Part shown: piece by piece, positions 1-8,691 of the stretch | Layout of the letters: every line of letters begins with the position of its first letter | How positions within the stretch are numbered: position 1 is the stretch's first letter | Source of the DNA: Candidatus Gastranaerophilales bacterium | Lineage (GTDB): Bacteria; Cyanobacteriota; Vampirovibrionia; Gastranaerophilales; JANQFW01 | Direction: 5' to 3' | Length of the DNA stretch: 37,812 bases | Assembly: GCA_028277625.1 (NCBI GenBank) | Contig: JANQFW010000013.1 | Location: 1 to 37,812, forward strand | Made by a program: the position numbers and the translations under genes | The notes under the pieces: model-generated | Databases searched by the model: none | Told to the model about the DNA's origin: nothing | The model's input: only the letters and a program-made list of their open reading frames with translations

Positions 1-99
1 TAATTTCAAACATATCAACTGTTCTTGGTCTACCTCCTGCTTTTGCTGCAGGGATTAATGGTTCGATTAGTTTAAACTCTTGATAGGTTAAATTGCTAA
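1..99 (-). pseudogene. IS5-family transposase, N-terminal fragment
   Basis: Read on the minus strand, this stretch is open and gives SNLTYQEFKLIEPLIPAA, then KAGGRPRTVDMFEI. This is the N-terminal signature of IS5-group transposases (the DUF4096-type domain, with the familiar 'LIEPL.P' and 'GGRPRTVD' blocks). The rest of the gene would lie to the left of the window. No ATG lies in frame at the expected N-terminus, and there is no room for an IS terminal inverted repeat before methyltransferase coding sequence resumes near base 100. Family assignment rests on the motif only. Whether this is a real insertion scar or an assembly join cannot be told from the sequence. Confidence 0.65.
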
Positions 100-798
100 G
101 GAGTACCTTTATCTGATGTGTGGGAAATTCCTTTTTTAAACCCTAAAGCAAAAGAGCGCACAGGATATCCTACCCAAAAACCTATACTACTTCTTGAACA
201 AATTATTAAAATATCTACAAATGAAGATGATTTAGTTTTAGACCCATTTTGTGGAAGTGGAACAACACTTGTAGCATCTAAAATATTAAATAGAAAATAT
301 ATTGGAATAGATATATCTAATGATTCAGTTAATTTAAGTGAAAAAAGATTAAAAGAATTAATAGTAACTGAATCAAATTTATTAAAAAAAGGAAAAGATG
401 ATTATATAAATAAATCAAATAAAGAATTGTTAATTTTGAAAAGCATAGAGGCTATACCTGTACAAAGAAATGCAGGTATAGATGGTTTTTTAAAACAATA
501 TTATAATGGAAAGCCAATACCTGTAAAGATTCAAAAAGATTATGAAACGCAACAAGAATCAATCGCAAAGTTAATACAAGCATCTAAAACAAAACAATGC
601 GAATTTATGATTTTTATTAAAACCAATAAATTAGAACAAAATTGTTTATTTCAAAAAAATCCAGATTCAAATTCAGTTTTAATATTGGATGCTTATGATT
701 TAATTATAAATAACTGGATTACTAAAAATAGAATTCATAACTCGTTTGAATCAAAGCAAAAAGTTAAAAATATCAAGTGCACAAAATCTTTTAACTAA
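100..798 (+). pseudogene. Site-specific DNA methyltransferase, 3' fragment with nuclease-like tail
   Basis: The reading frame is methyltransferase-like from base 100 (GVPLSDVWEIPF, then NPKAKERTGYPTQKP) through the AdoMet-binding DPFCGSGTT motif, which is the C-terminal half of a beta-class N4/N6 DNA methyltransferase. The catalytic (D/N)PP(Y/W) motif normally lies upstream and is absent: an in-frame stop at 97-99 and transposase sequence replace it. The GTG at 118 is inside the conserved block and is not the true start. After the methylase core, about residues 100-215 hold a second domain with 'GIDGFL' and 'IPVKIQ', resembling the GxDG...xVK core of Mrr/PD-(D/E)XK-fold tails found on some bacterial methylases; the usual E/Q two residues before the lysine is a proline here. 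As it stands it should not methylate DNA. Confidence 0.8.
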
Positions 799-821
799 AA
801 AATTTTGTAGATATTCCTAAC

Positions 822-1891
822 TTAAACTAACTCCAGCCATTTAGAAGCCAGTTCATATTTACGTTGTTTTTTGGCTTCGCCATGTACAATAATAAAACCC
901 TCATCAGCCCACTTATTACATACGTTTAGTGCGGCTCTTCTTGTTATACCAAACTGCTCAGCGATTTCTTTTGTTGTTATGTATCGACTTTCTTTAAACA
1001 GCATTAAAATCTGTTTTTGCCTTTGATCCAATTCTCTTAATAAATGCGCCTGATCCTTGGTTTCCTCCTCAGCTAACTCATTTATTTTTGAACGGACATT
1101 CGCAAACGAAGCAGCCATACCCTTGCAAAAATAAGCAATCCGGCCGGTTATATCAGCTTCCGCTCTGCCTAAATAATAATTGTGAGAATCACCCACTGTC
1201 AGAGCATTGTAATAATCCTGTAAATTTTTAGCATAGTCTTCTTCCAAAGAGTAAATGCCTTTTAGTCCATAGCCTGACAAATGCAAAACAAGATTAGTTA
1301 AAAGTCTTGCAGTACGACCATTGCCATCATAATACGGATGAATTGTCGCAAACTGATAATGAGCTATTGCTGCAGTGATAGGAACAGGTAATATTGCTTT
1401 TTCTCTGCTTTGATTTATCCAACCTGTTAAATCTTCCATTAAAGACTGCACATCTAACGCCTCGGGTGGCATATAAACAATTTTTCCATCCATACTATTG
1501 CGAATAACATTTTGTCCGTCTCGATAGGGGCTTGGCTTTTCCTTCCCCTTCATAACAAGACAGTGAATAGTTTTTATCTGATCTTCTTCAATTTTGCTTA
1601 CAAAATCATTAATAAGCTTGTCAACATAGTCTAAAGCTTTATAATAATTTTTGACTTCTTTTTCATCGCACTGACGACCGGGAAAGGTTCCGCCCTTTAT
1701 AACTTCTTCTACTTGTTTTTGGGTTAAGTTGTTACCTTCAATTTGAGTTGAATAATGAGTTGATGTCAGTCGTGCTGATTCTCTTAATGATGAAAGTTAA
1801 CAGGTAGAGATTGAATCGCCTGCCTGCTAGATTCTATGTCCATCAGATAGTTTGTTATTTGCGCAGTAATTAGAAATTTTGGTGAAAACAT
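822..1891 (-). pseudogene. Fic-family protein with winged-helix C-terminus, broken by one frameshift
   Basis: Fic enzymes usually transfer AMP to target proteins. The core motif HPYYDGNGRTAR (HPFx(D/E)GNGxxR type) is intact, and the C-terminal ~70 residues form a winged-helix-like domain ('ITTKEIAEQFGITRRAALN'). The continuous downstream frame is open from about 1796 to 822. The natural start is ATG at 1891, behind a GAAGG ribosome site; it gives MFSPKFLITAQITNYLMD and runs to a stop at 1784-1786. The two frames join as a normal Fic N-terminus ('...QSLPV' to 'LSSLRESARLTSTH') if one base is restored between about 1787 and 1799. The class II inhibitory motif [S/T]xxxE[G/N] is visible as STQIEGN in the downstream frame. 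The first ATG after the lesion is at 1553, beyond the inhibitory motif. Convergent with the methylase fragment. A sequencing error is possible. Confidence 0.85.
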
Positions 1892-1989
1892 AGCTGCCTT
1901 CTTTTTTAATTACACTATTATTCTAACAAACTTCCAATAAACTTCTGTTAAAATTCTAATAAATTTCCACCATTAAATTTTTAAAGCCG

Positions 1990-2014
1990 AGAGAGTCGGC
2001 ATCGCCGACTCTCT
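1990..2014 (-). terminator. Terminator of the pheST operon
   Basis: A perfect 11-bp inverted repeat (AGAGAGTCGGC / GCCGACTCTCT) with a 3-base loop lies 6 bases beyond the pheT stop codon. It is strikingly GC-rich for this region. The T-tract on the minus strand is short and imperfect (CGGCTTTAAAAATTT), so termination efficiency is uncertain. Confidence 0.75.
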
Positions 2015-2019
2015 AACTA

Positions 2020-4488
2020 TTATTCTCTAAAGTTAATCTCAGAGAACGCTTTTTGTAAGCCGTTTCTGACTTTGTCCATTTCCTGATTTACTCGCTCATC
2101 AGTTAGCGTAGTACTTGAATCTTGCATTGTAATTCTGTAAGCTACACTCTTTGAATTTTCAGGAATATTTTTGCCTTCATAAACATCAAAAATGTCTACG
2201 TCCTTAAAAATATCTTTGGAAACAGACTTTTTAACCGATTTCATAATGTTCTGATTAGATACTGATTTAGGTATAATAAATGCAGTATCTCTTGTTACAG
2301 CAGGATACTGGGGCAGCTCCTTATACTTGGCAACCATAAATGGAATGTTTTCAATAATAGTTTCTAAGTCCAGTTCAAACAAATAAACAGGCTGTAAAAA
2401 CTTACACTTATCTTTTATATCAGGATGGATTTCTCCAATATAACCGATTACAGGCGTTCCTTTTCCAAGTAGTTTTATTTGTGCGGTCCTGCCCGGATGC
2501 AAATAAGAAATATCCTTACAAGGTATATACCCTACCCTTTTAGACAAATTCAATTCATTAAATACAGTTTCTATAGTACCTTTTAAAGTATAAAAATCAG
2601 GTACAAAAGAATCATGCCAGCTGCCTGATTTAATATTTCCGGTTAAAGCACCAGCTAGTACTCTTTTTTCTGATACATCAGCATTTTTTTGTTCAGGATT
2701 TCCATTAAAGTGGAAAGTTTTTCCGACTTCATAAATCCAAGCATCTTTTTGCCCATGATCAAAATTATATTTAACCACCTGAATTATATTAGAAATAATA
2801 TTCTGCCTGAGCATTGTATACTCATCAGATTGAGGATTATCAACTTTTACTGCTTTTGACTCATCATAAGTCATACCTACAGAATTTAATAAAGGCTCAC
2901 CAACCAAAGAAGTAGTTACAACTTCGAAAAAGCCTTTACCTATAAAAATGCTATTTATTTTATTTATTGCGCTTGTTTCTTCAGAAGTTTCTGAAAACAA
3001 TGTTTTTTGCGGTAAAGTAGGCTCAATTTTATCATAGCCGTTGATTCTTGCTATTTCTTCAATAAGATCAATTTCTCTGGTAACATCATTAATTCTATGA
3101 CTTGGCACTAAGAGCTTTGCGGAAAAATCATTTTTACCCAATAATTCAAAGCCTAGCTTTTCGAGAATCTCGACACATTTATTATTTGATATTTCAATAC
3201 CGAGAATTCTTTTTACCTGGCTGAACCTTAAAGTAATCTCAAGGTTTTCAAGCTCATCACTACCGGTTTCTATAATATCGCAGACTTTAGCATCAGCAAG
3301 CTCGGTTAATAACTGCATAGCTCTTACTAACGCAGGTCTTACTTTTTGAATATCCACGCCTCTTTCAAACCTTGCGCAAGAATCTGTTCTAAAGCCTACG
3401 CTTCTTGAAGAGCGTCTATTTGTAACAGGTGTAAAGTAAGCAGACTCTAAAGCAACATTTTTGGTATTTTCATCAATTTCGGTGGTAAAGCCGCCCATAA
3501 CACCACCAAGGGCAATAGGCTCTTTATCTGATGCAATTAGTACTGTTTCTGCTGAAAGCTTTCTTTCTGTCTCGTCAAGCGTAACGATTTTTTCTTCGTC
3601 ATTGGCTCTTCTTACACATATGTAATTGCTGTTTATTTTATCACTATCAAATGCATGCAAAGGCTGGCCATATTCAAGCATTACATAGTTTGTAATATCA
3701 ACAACATTACTAATACTTCTTATTCCAGAAGCATTGAGCCTGTTTATCATCCATTTAGGAGATTTTTTAATATTTATATCTTTTAAAATTGCCAGTGTAT
3801 AGTATTTACAGCAATCTTCATCTTTTATCTCTAGATTAATATCAGTAGTTAAGTCTGCAGTGTTTGTGTACTCCAGATCAACATGATTTAATTCTTTATC
3901 AAATATCGCTGCAACTTCTCTTGCTATACCAATAATAGACATTTCATCACCACGATTGGCAGTAGGAGCAACATGCAAAACAGTATCATCAGCTATTTCT
4001 AATACTTCTTTAACGTCCTGGCCTAGTGCTAAATTATCAAAAATTCTATTTAAAATTAAAATGCCATCTTCTTCTTGGTAGTCAGAAGGATTTAGCCCAA
4101 GCTCATCTGCTGAGCATAGCATACCTTGAGATTCTACACCCCTAATCTTCACAGGTTTTAATACAAAAGCTTCTCCTGATTTTCTATCTAACACAGCTGA
4201 ACCAATACTGGCGTAAGGAATAAGTTGTCCAGCTTCTATATTTTTTGCACCACAGATAACTTCCATTTTATCTTTGCCGTTAAAAACTTCTACAAGTTGT
4301 AATTTATCTGCATTTGGATGGGGTTTGCAGTTTAAAATTTCTGCAACAACAATATTTGTAAACTTACAGCCCAGCTCTTCTACCTCCTCAACTTCCAAGC
4401 CACTCATTGTTAAGCCATGAGCTATTTCTTGAGGTGTTAAGTCTGATATATCTACAAAACTGCTTAACCATTCTAATGAAACAAGCAT
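2020..4488 (-). CDS. pheT: Phenylalanine-tRNA ligase beta subunit
   Basis: Beta chain of the cytoplasmic (alpha-beta)2 enzyme that charges tRNA-Phe. At 822 residues it is the normal length. Visible in order: the N-terminal EMAP-like tRNA-binding domain (about 40-150, 'VVAEILNCKPHPNADKLQL'), the B3/B4 editing region (about 210-390, with 'YVMLEYGQPLHAFD' and 'GGVMGG'), the B5 domain, the catalytic-like core, and the C-terminal ferredoxin-fold anticodon-binding domain (about 728-822, beginning 'YKELPQYPAVTRDTAFII'). ATG start at 4488 with a TTAGGAGAT ribosome site upstream. It lies 43 bases behind pheS on the same strand, presumably co-transcribed, and is followed by a hairpin terminator. Confidence 0.97.
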   Translation of the reverse strand: MLVSLEWLSSFVDISDLTPQEIAHGLTMSGLEVEEVEELGCKFTNIVVAEILNCKPHPNADKLQLVEVFNGKDKMEVICGAKNIEAGQLIPYASIGSAVLDRKSGEAFVLKPVKIRGVESQGMLCSADELGLNPSDYQEEDGILILNRIFDNLALGQDVKEVLEIADDTVLHVAPTANRGDEMSIIGIAREVAAIFDKELNHVDLEYTNTADLTTDINLEIKDEDCCKYYTLAILKDINIKKSPKWMINRLNASGIRSISNVVDITNYVMLEYGQPLHAFDSDKINSNYICVRRANDEEKIVTLDETERKLSAETVLIASDKEPIALGGVMGGFTTEIDENTKNVALESAYFTPVTNRRSSRSVGFRTDSCARFERGVDIQKVRPALVRAMQLLTELADAKVCDIIETGSDELENLEITLRFSQVKRILGIEISNNKCVEILEKLGFELLGKNDFSAKLLVPSHRINDVTREIDLIEEIARINGYDKIEPTLPQKTLFSETSEETSAINKINSIFIGKGFFEVVTTSLVGEPLLNSVGMTYDESKAVKVDNPQSDEYTMLRQNIISNIIQVVKYNFDHGQKDAWIYEVGKTFHFNGNPEQKNADVSEKRVLAGALTGNIKSGSWHDSFVPDFYTLKGTIETVFNELNLSKRVGYIPCKDISYLHPGRTAQIKLLGKGTPVIGYIGEIHPDIKDKCKFLQPVYLFELDLETIIENIPFMVAKYKELPQYPAVTRDTAFIIPKSVSNQNIMKSVKKSVSKDIFKDVDIFDVYEGKNIPENSKSVAYRITMQDSSTTLTDERVNQEMDKVRNGLQKAFSEINFRE

Positions 4489-4531
4489 GATTTATTTTTA
4501 TCTCCTAATTTTATTATAATTAATTACATAT

Positions 4532-5566
4532 TTAAAATTGCTTAAGAAACCTTAAATCATTATTAAAGAATAACCTAATATCATTAATAGCAAACTTAAG
4601 CATTGCCAATCTTTCGACCCCCATACCAAATGCAAAGCCACTGTATTGTTCAGGATCTATATTAACATTTTTTAGAACATTCGGATCAATCATTCCTGCG
4701 CCTAAGATCTCAAGCCAGCCTGAACCTGAACATGTTCTGCATCCTTTGCCACAACAAATAATACATTGAACATCAATTTCAACGCTTGGTTCTGTAAAAG
4801 GAAAATAACTTGTTCTAAATCTTGTTGGCCTTTGCTGACCAAAAAATTCTCTTGTAAACTCGTTTAATACGCCTTTTAGGTCACTAAAAGTAACCTCTTT
4901 ATCCACTAAAAAACCTTCTACTTGATGGAAGAGATTATTTTTTCTGCTACTTACAGATTCTGCTCTATAAACTCGCCCAGGACTTATTACCCTTAATGGT
5001 GGAGCTTTCTGCTCCATTTCTCTTATTTGAGAATTAGAAGTTTGACTTCTTAACAAAACAAAAGGTGCAATCTTTGTATAAAAAGTATCTTGCATATCTT
5101 TTGCCGGATGATCCGGTGGAAAATTTAAAGAATCAAAATTATAATATTCTGTCTCTACTTCAGGGCTGTTTTTATTTTCAACCAAAGAAAATCCCATTTT
5201 TGCAAAAATGCCAGTAATTTCATTTATAGTAGAAGTTAAAGGATGTAATTTTCCTTGAGGGCTGGTAACACCAGGTAAAGTAATATCTATAGTTTCTTTT
5301 TCAAGTTTTTTGGCAATACTTTCTTTATAAAAAATAGTATGTTTTTCTTCTACTTTAGATTCTATAGTATTTGATATTTTATTTACCAAACCGCCTATAA
5401 CCGGCTTTTCTTCGTTTGATAAATCTTTAATACCTTTTTTAATAGTATTAAGTTCGCCTTTTCTTCCCAGATACTTTATTTTTATCTGTTCAAGTTCCTC
5501 TAGGCCTTGAGTTTTTTCAATTTCAATCAATGCAATTTGCTGTAGTTCTTGTAATTTATCTTTCAT
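4532..5566 (-). CDS. pheS: Phenylalanine-tRNA ligase alpha subunit
   Basis: Catalytic alpha chain of phenylalanyl-tRNA synthetase (344 residues, usual length). The N-terminal ~100 residues form the tRNA-contacting coiled coil; the class II aminoacyl-tRNA synthetase core follows. Motif 2 is visible as 'VYRAESVSSRKNNLFHQVEG' and motif 3 as 'GFAFGMGVERLAML'. Between them is the cysteine-rich turn 'CIICCGKGCRTCSGSGWLEI', common in bacterial PheS. ATG at 5566 is preceded by TGAGGAAGAC, a good ribosome site. First gene of the pheS-pheT unit. It is transcribed divergently from aroC across 281 bases that contain dispersed-repeat copy 1, one end of which has promoter-like hexamers pointing at pheS. 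Confidence 0.97.
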   Translation of the reverse strand: MKDKLQELQQIALIEIEKTQGLEELEQIKIKYLGRKGELNTIKKGIKDLSNEEKPVIGGLVNKISNTIESKVEEKHTIFYKESIAKKLEKETIDITLPGVTSPQGKLHPLTSTINEITGIFAKMGFSLVENKNSPEVETEYYNFDSLNFPPDHPAKDMQDTFYTKIAPFVLLRSQTSNSQIREMEQKAPPLRVISPGRVYRAESVSSRKNNLFHQVEGFLVDKEVTFSDLKGVLNEFTREFFGQQRPTRFRTSYFPFTEPSVEIDVQCIICCGKGCRTCSGSGWLEILGAGMIDPNVLKNVNIDPEQYSGFAFGMGVERLAMLKFAINDIRLFFNNDLRFLKQF

Positions 5567-5679
5567 GTCTTCCTCAAGTATAACTTTTTAATATAATTTA
5601 ATATAATGTTTACGATTTTTTTATAGTATAACAAATATTTATTATTATTTATAGCTGATACCAATTAAAACTTTCTAGT

Positions 5680-5793
5680 GGTATACTATACTAGTTCAAA
5701 AATACTTTTCAGATTATTCAATCGTGTTAAATATAATTTAAATAGACTAAACTCTGAAAAGAGTAATCTGAAATTTAATTGATGAGCAGTATA
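5680..5793. repeat. Dispersed palindromic repeat, copy 1
   Basis: One of three copies of a ~112-bp sequence in this window, inverted relative to the other two. It contains a perfect 10-bp inverted repeat, TTTCAGATTA (5707-5716) and TAATCTGAAA (5764-5773), and next to it a short hairpin CTCT-GAAA-AGAG (5752-5763). Both flanks carry CTGAAA, 16 bases, then TATAAT (plus strand: 5768-5773 and 5790-5795) or TATAGT (minus strand: read from 5712 down to 5685). It lies between the divergent genes pheS and aroC. Similarity to the other copies extends across the whole element, for example CACGATTGAATAATCTG on the minus strand. Confidence 0.85.
5685..5712 (-). promoter_or_regulatory. Putative promoter for pheST, carried by repeat copy 1
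   Basis: On the minus strand CTGAAA (5712-5707), 16 bases, then TATAGT (5690-5685). It points toward pheS, whose ATG is about 118 bases further on. A second AT-rich candidate, TATACT on the minus strand near 5626-5631, lies closer to pheS and could be the main promoter instead. Confidence 0.35.
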
Positions 5794-5795
5794 AT
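5768..5795 (+). promoter_or_regulatory. Putative promoter for aroCKB, carried by repeat copy 1
   Basis: A consensus -10 hexamer TATAAT at 5790-5795 follows a -35-like CTGAAA (4 of 6 matches to TTGACA) at 5768-5773 with a 16-base spacer. aroC begins 52 bases downstream of the -10 box. It is the outward end of the dispersed repeat, and the same arrangement is kept at the other repeat ends. Confidence 0.5.
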
Positions 5796-5847
5796 AGTAA
5801 TACAAAGCAGTTTAGTATAGCTAAGAATAATACGGGTCAATTTTATA

Positions 5848-7044
5848 ATGGGTTTTAGATTTTTAACATCGGGAGAATCGCATGGAAAATGCCTAACAGT
5901 GATTGTAGAAGGTGTGCCAGCGGGTATTGAAATTAATGAAAATGAAATAAATAAACAATTAGCGCGCAGGCAACAAGGCTATGGTCGCGGCGGCAGAATG
6001 CAAATAGAAAAAGACAAAGTAATTATAAATTCTGGTGTGAGGCATGGAAGAACAACCGGCGCGCCTATTTGCATGGTAATAGAAAACAAAGACTGGGCTA
6101 ATTGGGGTCTGGTAATGGCAATAGAACAAATTAATTTAGAAGATGAAAAAGTTAAAGAAACTGTTGCAAAAAAAAGAATTTCTCAAGTAAGACCTGGTCA
6201 TGCGGACTTGCCGGGAGCTCTAAAGTATAACCATGAAGATGTTAGAAATGTTTTAGAAAGATCCAGCGCAAGAAAAACAGCTGCACGTGTTGCAGTTGGT
6301 GCGTTAGCTCAAATAATTTTAGAAGAATTTGGTATTGAAATATTCAGCCATATTACAAGAATAGGCCCCGCGTCTGTTAATAAAAATGACCTTCCGCAAG
6401 ATTACACAAAATTAAGAGAACAGGCCGAAGATTCTGAAACAAGATGTGCATGCCCTGAAGCAACCCAGGCAATGAAGAATATAATAGATAAGTCTAAAGA
6501 AACAGGCGACAGCTTAGGCGGACTATTTGAAGTAGTTGCCCTTAATGCACCTGTGGGACTTGGTAGTTATGTGCACTGGGATAGAAGAATTGATGGATTA
6601 ATTGCTCAAGCAATGATGAGCATACCTGCTATAAAATCAGTAGGCATAGGTGCAGGAGAGCAATGCGCAGAGCTAACAGGCGCACAAATGCACGATGAAA
6701 TATTTTCTAAAAAAGATGAAAAAAACTATCAAAGAAAAACTAATAATGCTGGTGGCATCGAAGGTGGAATAACTAACGGCTGTCCTATTGTAGTTAATGC
6801 AGCAATGAAAGCCATTCCTACAATGAAAAAACCTTTAAATTCTATAAATCTAGATGATGGACAAGAACATATAGCGCACTATGAGCGTTCGGATGTTTGT
6901 GCAGTGCCTGCAGCAGGTGTTGTAGGCGAGGCAATGTTAGCTATTGTTTTAGTTCAAGCATTGTTTGAAAAGTTTGGCGGGGATAGCTTGCTGGAACTAA
7001 AAATGAATTTTGATAACTATTGTGACAACTACCAAAAACGCTGA
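5848..7044 (+). CDS. aroC: Chorismate synthase
   Basis: Last enzyme of the shikimate pathway: converts 5-enolpyruvylshikimate-3-phosphate to chorismate using reduced FMN. At 398 residues it is near family length. Signature regions are clear: N-terminal 'FLTSGESHGKCL', central 'RPGHADLPGALKY' and 'NVLERSSARKTAARVAVGA', and C-terminal 'RSDVCAVPAAGVVGEAML'. The ATG at 5848 gives the standard N-terminus; no strong ribosome site is visible. First gene of aroC-aroK-aroB, with aroK starting 13 bases after its stop, so the three genes are probably one transcript supplying aromatic amino acid precursors. Confidence 0.97.
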   Translation: MGFRFLTSGESHGKCLTVIVEGVPAGIEINENEINKQLARRQQGYGRGGRMQIEKDKVIINSGVRHGRTTGAPICMVIENKDWANWGLVMAIEQINLEDEKVKETVAKKRISQVRPGHADLPGALKYNHEDVRNVLERSSARKTAARVAVGALAQIILEEFGIEIFSHITRIGPASVNKNDLPQDYTKLREQAEDSETRCACPEATQAMKNIIDKSKETGDSLGGLFEVVALNAPVGLGSYVHWDRRIDGLIAQAMMSIPAIKSVGIGAGEQCAELTGAQMHDEIFSKKDEKNYQRKTNNAGGIEGGITNGCPIVVNAAMKAIPTMKKPLNSINLDDGQEHIAHYERSDVCAVPAAGVVGEAMLAIVLVQALFEKFGGDSLLELKMNFDNYCDNYQKR

Positions 7045-7057
7045 TAGTGAAATAAAA

Positions 7058-7564
7058 ATGAACAGAAATATAGTTTTAGTTGGATTAATGGGTTGTGGCA
7101 AATCATCTGTTGGCAAAGCATTAGCTGAAAAGACAGGCTTGGAGTTAGTTGATACAGATGAGTTAATCGAGCAACAAAAAAATAAAACAATTAATGAAAT
7201 ATTTAAAATCAATGGTGAAAAGTATTTTAGAGAACTTGAGCACCAGTGTGCAACAGCATTAAGCAATAAAGCTGGCCTGATAATATCAACAGGTGGTGGA
7301 ATGGTTGAAAACACAGAAAACATGGATTTACTTAAGCAAAATGGTTATGTTTTCTATCTTTATGCTCCAGCTGAGGAATTATATAAAAGAGTTAAGAACG
7401 AGACTCATAGGCCTTTACTAAAAAATCCAGACCCTCTAGAAACTTTAAGCAATCTTCTTGAGCGAAGAGTAAGGTCTTATGAAAAGGCACACTTTAAAAT
7501 AAATACGGTTAATAAACAAGTTAGCGAGATTGCTGATGAGATTGTTAAATTAAGGAATAAATAA
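7058..7564 (+). CDS. aroK: Shikimate kinase
   Basis: Phosphorylates shikimate with ATP (fifth step of the shikimate pathway). The P-loop 'GLMGCGKSSVG' lies near the N-terminus, followed by the shikimate-binding 'DTDELIE', 'EKYFRELE', the 'ISTGGGMV' loop and the lid region 'RPLLKNPDP'. I start it at ATG 7058 (MNRNIVLVG, about 169 residues, typical length). A longer frame from TTG 7010 overlaps aroC and adds 16 residues not expected for the family. It ends 2 bases before aroB, consistent with tight co-transcription. Confidence 0.95.
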   Translation: MNRNIVLVGLMGCGKSSVGKALAEKTGLELVDTDELIEQQKNKTINEIFKINGEKYFRELEHQCATALSNKAGLIISTGGGMVENTENMDLLKQNGYVFYLYAPAEELYKRVKNETHRPLLKNPDPLETLSNLLERRVRSYEKAHFKINTVNKQVSEIADEIVKLRNK

Positions 7565-7566
7565 AA

Positions 7567-8691
7567 ATGTCTATAGAAACTATTAATGTTGAAATACCGG
7601 CAAATAAACCTACAAGTTACCCTATCATAATTGGAAATAATATTTTAAAAAAAATAGGGCACGCAATAAAAGAATACACAAAAGCAAAAAAACTTCTTAT
7701 TGTTACCAATAAAACAATTTATCCTATTTTTAAAGATGAGGTGATTTCATCTTTAGAGCAAGCAGGATTTGAGCTTGAGGTTTTAATTTTAGAAGATGGT
7801 GAAAAATGTAAAAATATAGACTCTTTACAGGCTATTTGGAATAAAGCGCTTGAATATAAGCTGGAAAGAAAAGATGCAATAGTTGCCCTAGGAGGTGGAG
7901 TGGTTGGAGATATTTCAGGATTTGCAGCTGCTAGCTATCTAAGAGGTATAGACTTTATTCAGGTTCCTACGACCTTGTTAGCACAAGTAGACTCGTCTGT
8001 TGGTGGTAAAGTTGCTATAAATAACGATTTTGGTAAAAACTTAATAGGAGCTTTTTATCAGCCCAAACTTGTTTATGCTGATATAAAAACTTTAAAAACC
8101 CTACCTGAGAGAGAATTAAAAGTAGGTCTTGCAGAAGTTTTAAAATATGGTTTTATTGAAAAGACATGCCAGCTAAAAGAAAGTCAAAATAATTTCATAG
8201 AATTTTTGCAGAACAATAAAGATAATATATATTCATTAAATCAAGAAACTATGATTAATCTAGTTAAGCACTGTTGTAGATTAAAAGCAGCGGTGGTAAA
8301 TCAAGATGAAAAAGAAGTAGGCTTAAGAACTGTCCTAAATTTTGGACATACTATCGGTCACGCTATAGAAAAATGTTCTAATTATCAGGTTTTTAACCAT
8401 GGAGAAGCTGTGGCTATAGGAATGAAAGGTGCTTTTTCTTTAGCTCTTCAAAAAGGATTAATCAGTGAAAATTATTATAATGAATCTATTAGCCTTATAA
8501 AGGACTACAAGCTTGATTATAAGATACAAGAGTCTATGAGTACAAAAAGTTTGCTTGAAGCTATGAGTTTGGATAAAAAGGTTCAGTCTGGCAAGGTTAG
8601 ATTTGTCTTATCAACAAATAAAGGGGAAGTTAGTATTTTTAATGATGTGACTGATGAACAGATAACAATAACTCTAAGCTGCTTCGATTAA
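7567..8691 (+). CDS. aroB: 3-Dehydroquinate synthase
   Basis: Second enzyme of the shikimate pathway: NAD- and metal-dependent cyclisation of DAHP to 3-dehydroquinate. 374 residues, usual length. Visible are 'EDGEKCKNIDSL', the nucleotide-binding 'ALGGGVVGDISGFAAA', 'VPTTLLAQVDSSVGGKVAIN', and the metal-ligand segments 'LAEVLKYG', 'LNFGHTIGHAIE' and 'NHGEAVAIGM'. ATG 7567 follows the aroK stop by 2 bases. No convincing terminator follows on this strand. Confidence 0.97.
   Translation: MSIETINVEIPANKPTSYPIIIGNNILKKIGHAIKEYTKAKKLLIVTNKTIYPIFKDEVISSLEQAGFELEVLILEDGEKCKNIDSLQAIWNKALEYKLERKDAIVALGGGVVGDISGFAAASYLRGIDFIQVPTTLLAQVDSSVGGKVAINNDFGKNLIGAFYQPKLVYADIKTLKTLPERELKVGLAEVLKYGFIEKTCQLKESQNNFIEFLQNNKDNIYSLNQETMINLVKHCCRLKAAVVNQDEKEVGLRTVLNFGHTIGHAIEKCSNYQVFNHGEAVAIGMKGAFSLALQKGLISENYYNESISLIKDYKLDYKIQESMSTKSLLEAMSLDKKVQSGKVRFVLSTNKGEVSIFNDVTDEQITITLSCFD

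Noticed and set aside
118-120. GTG 118 as a genuine methyltransferase start
   Set aside because: The conserved block continues upstream of it to base 100 (GVPLSD), so the true gene start is lost, not here.
7010-7057. Longer aroK start at TTG 7010
   Set aside because: It overlaps aroC by 35 bases and adds residues before the conserved NIVLVGLMGCGKS start; ATG 7058 fits family length.
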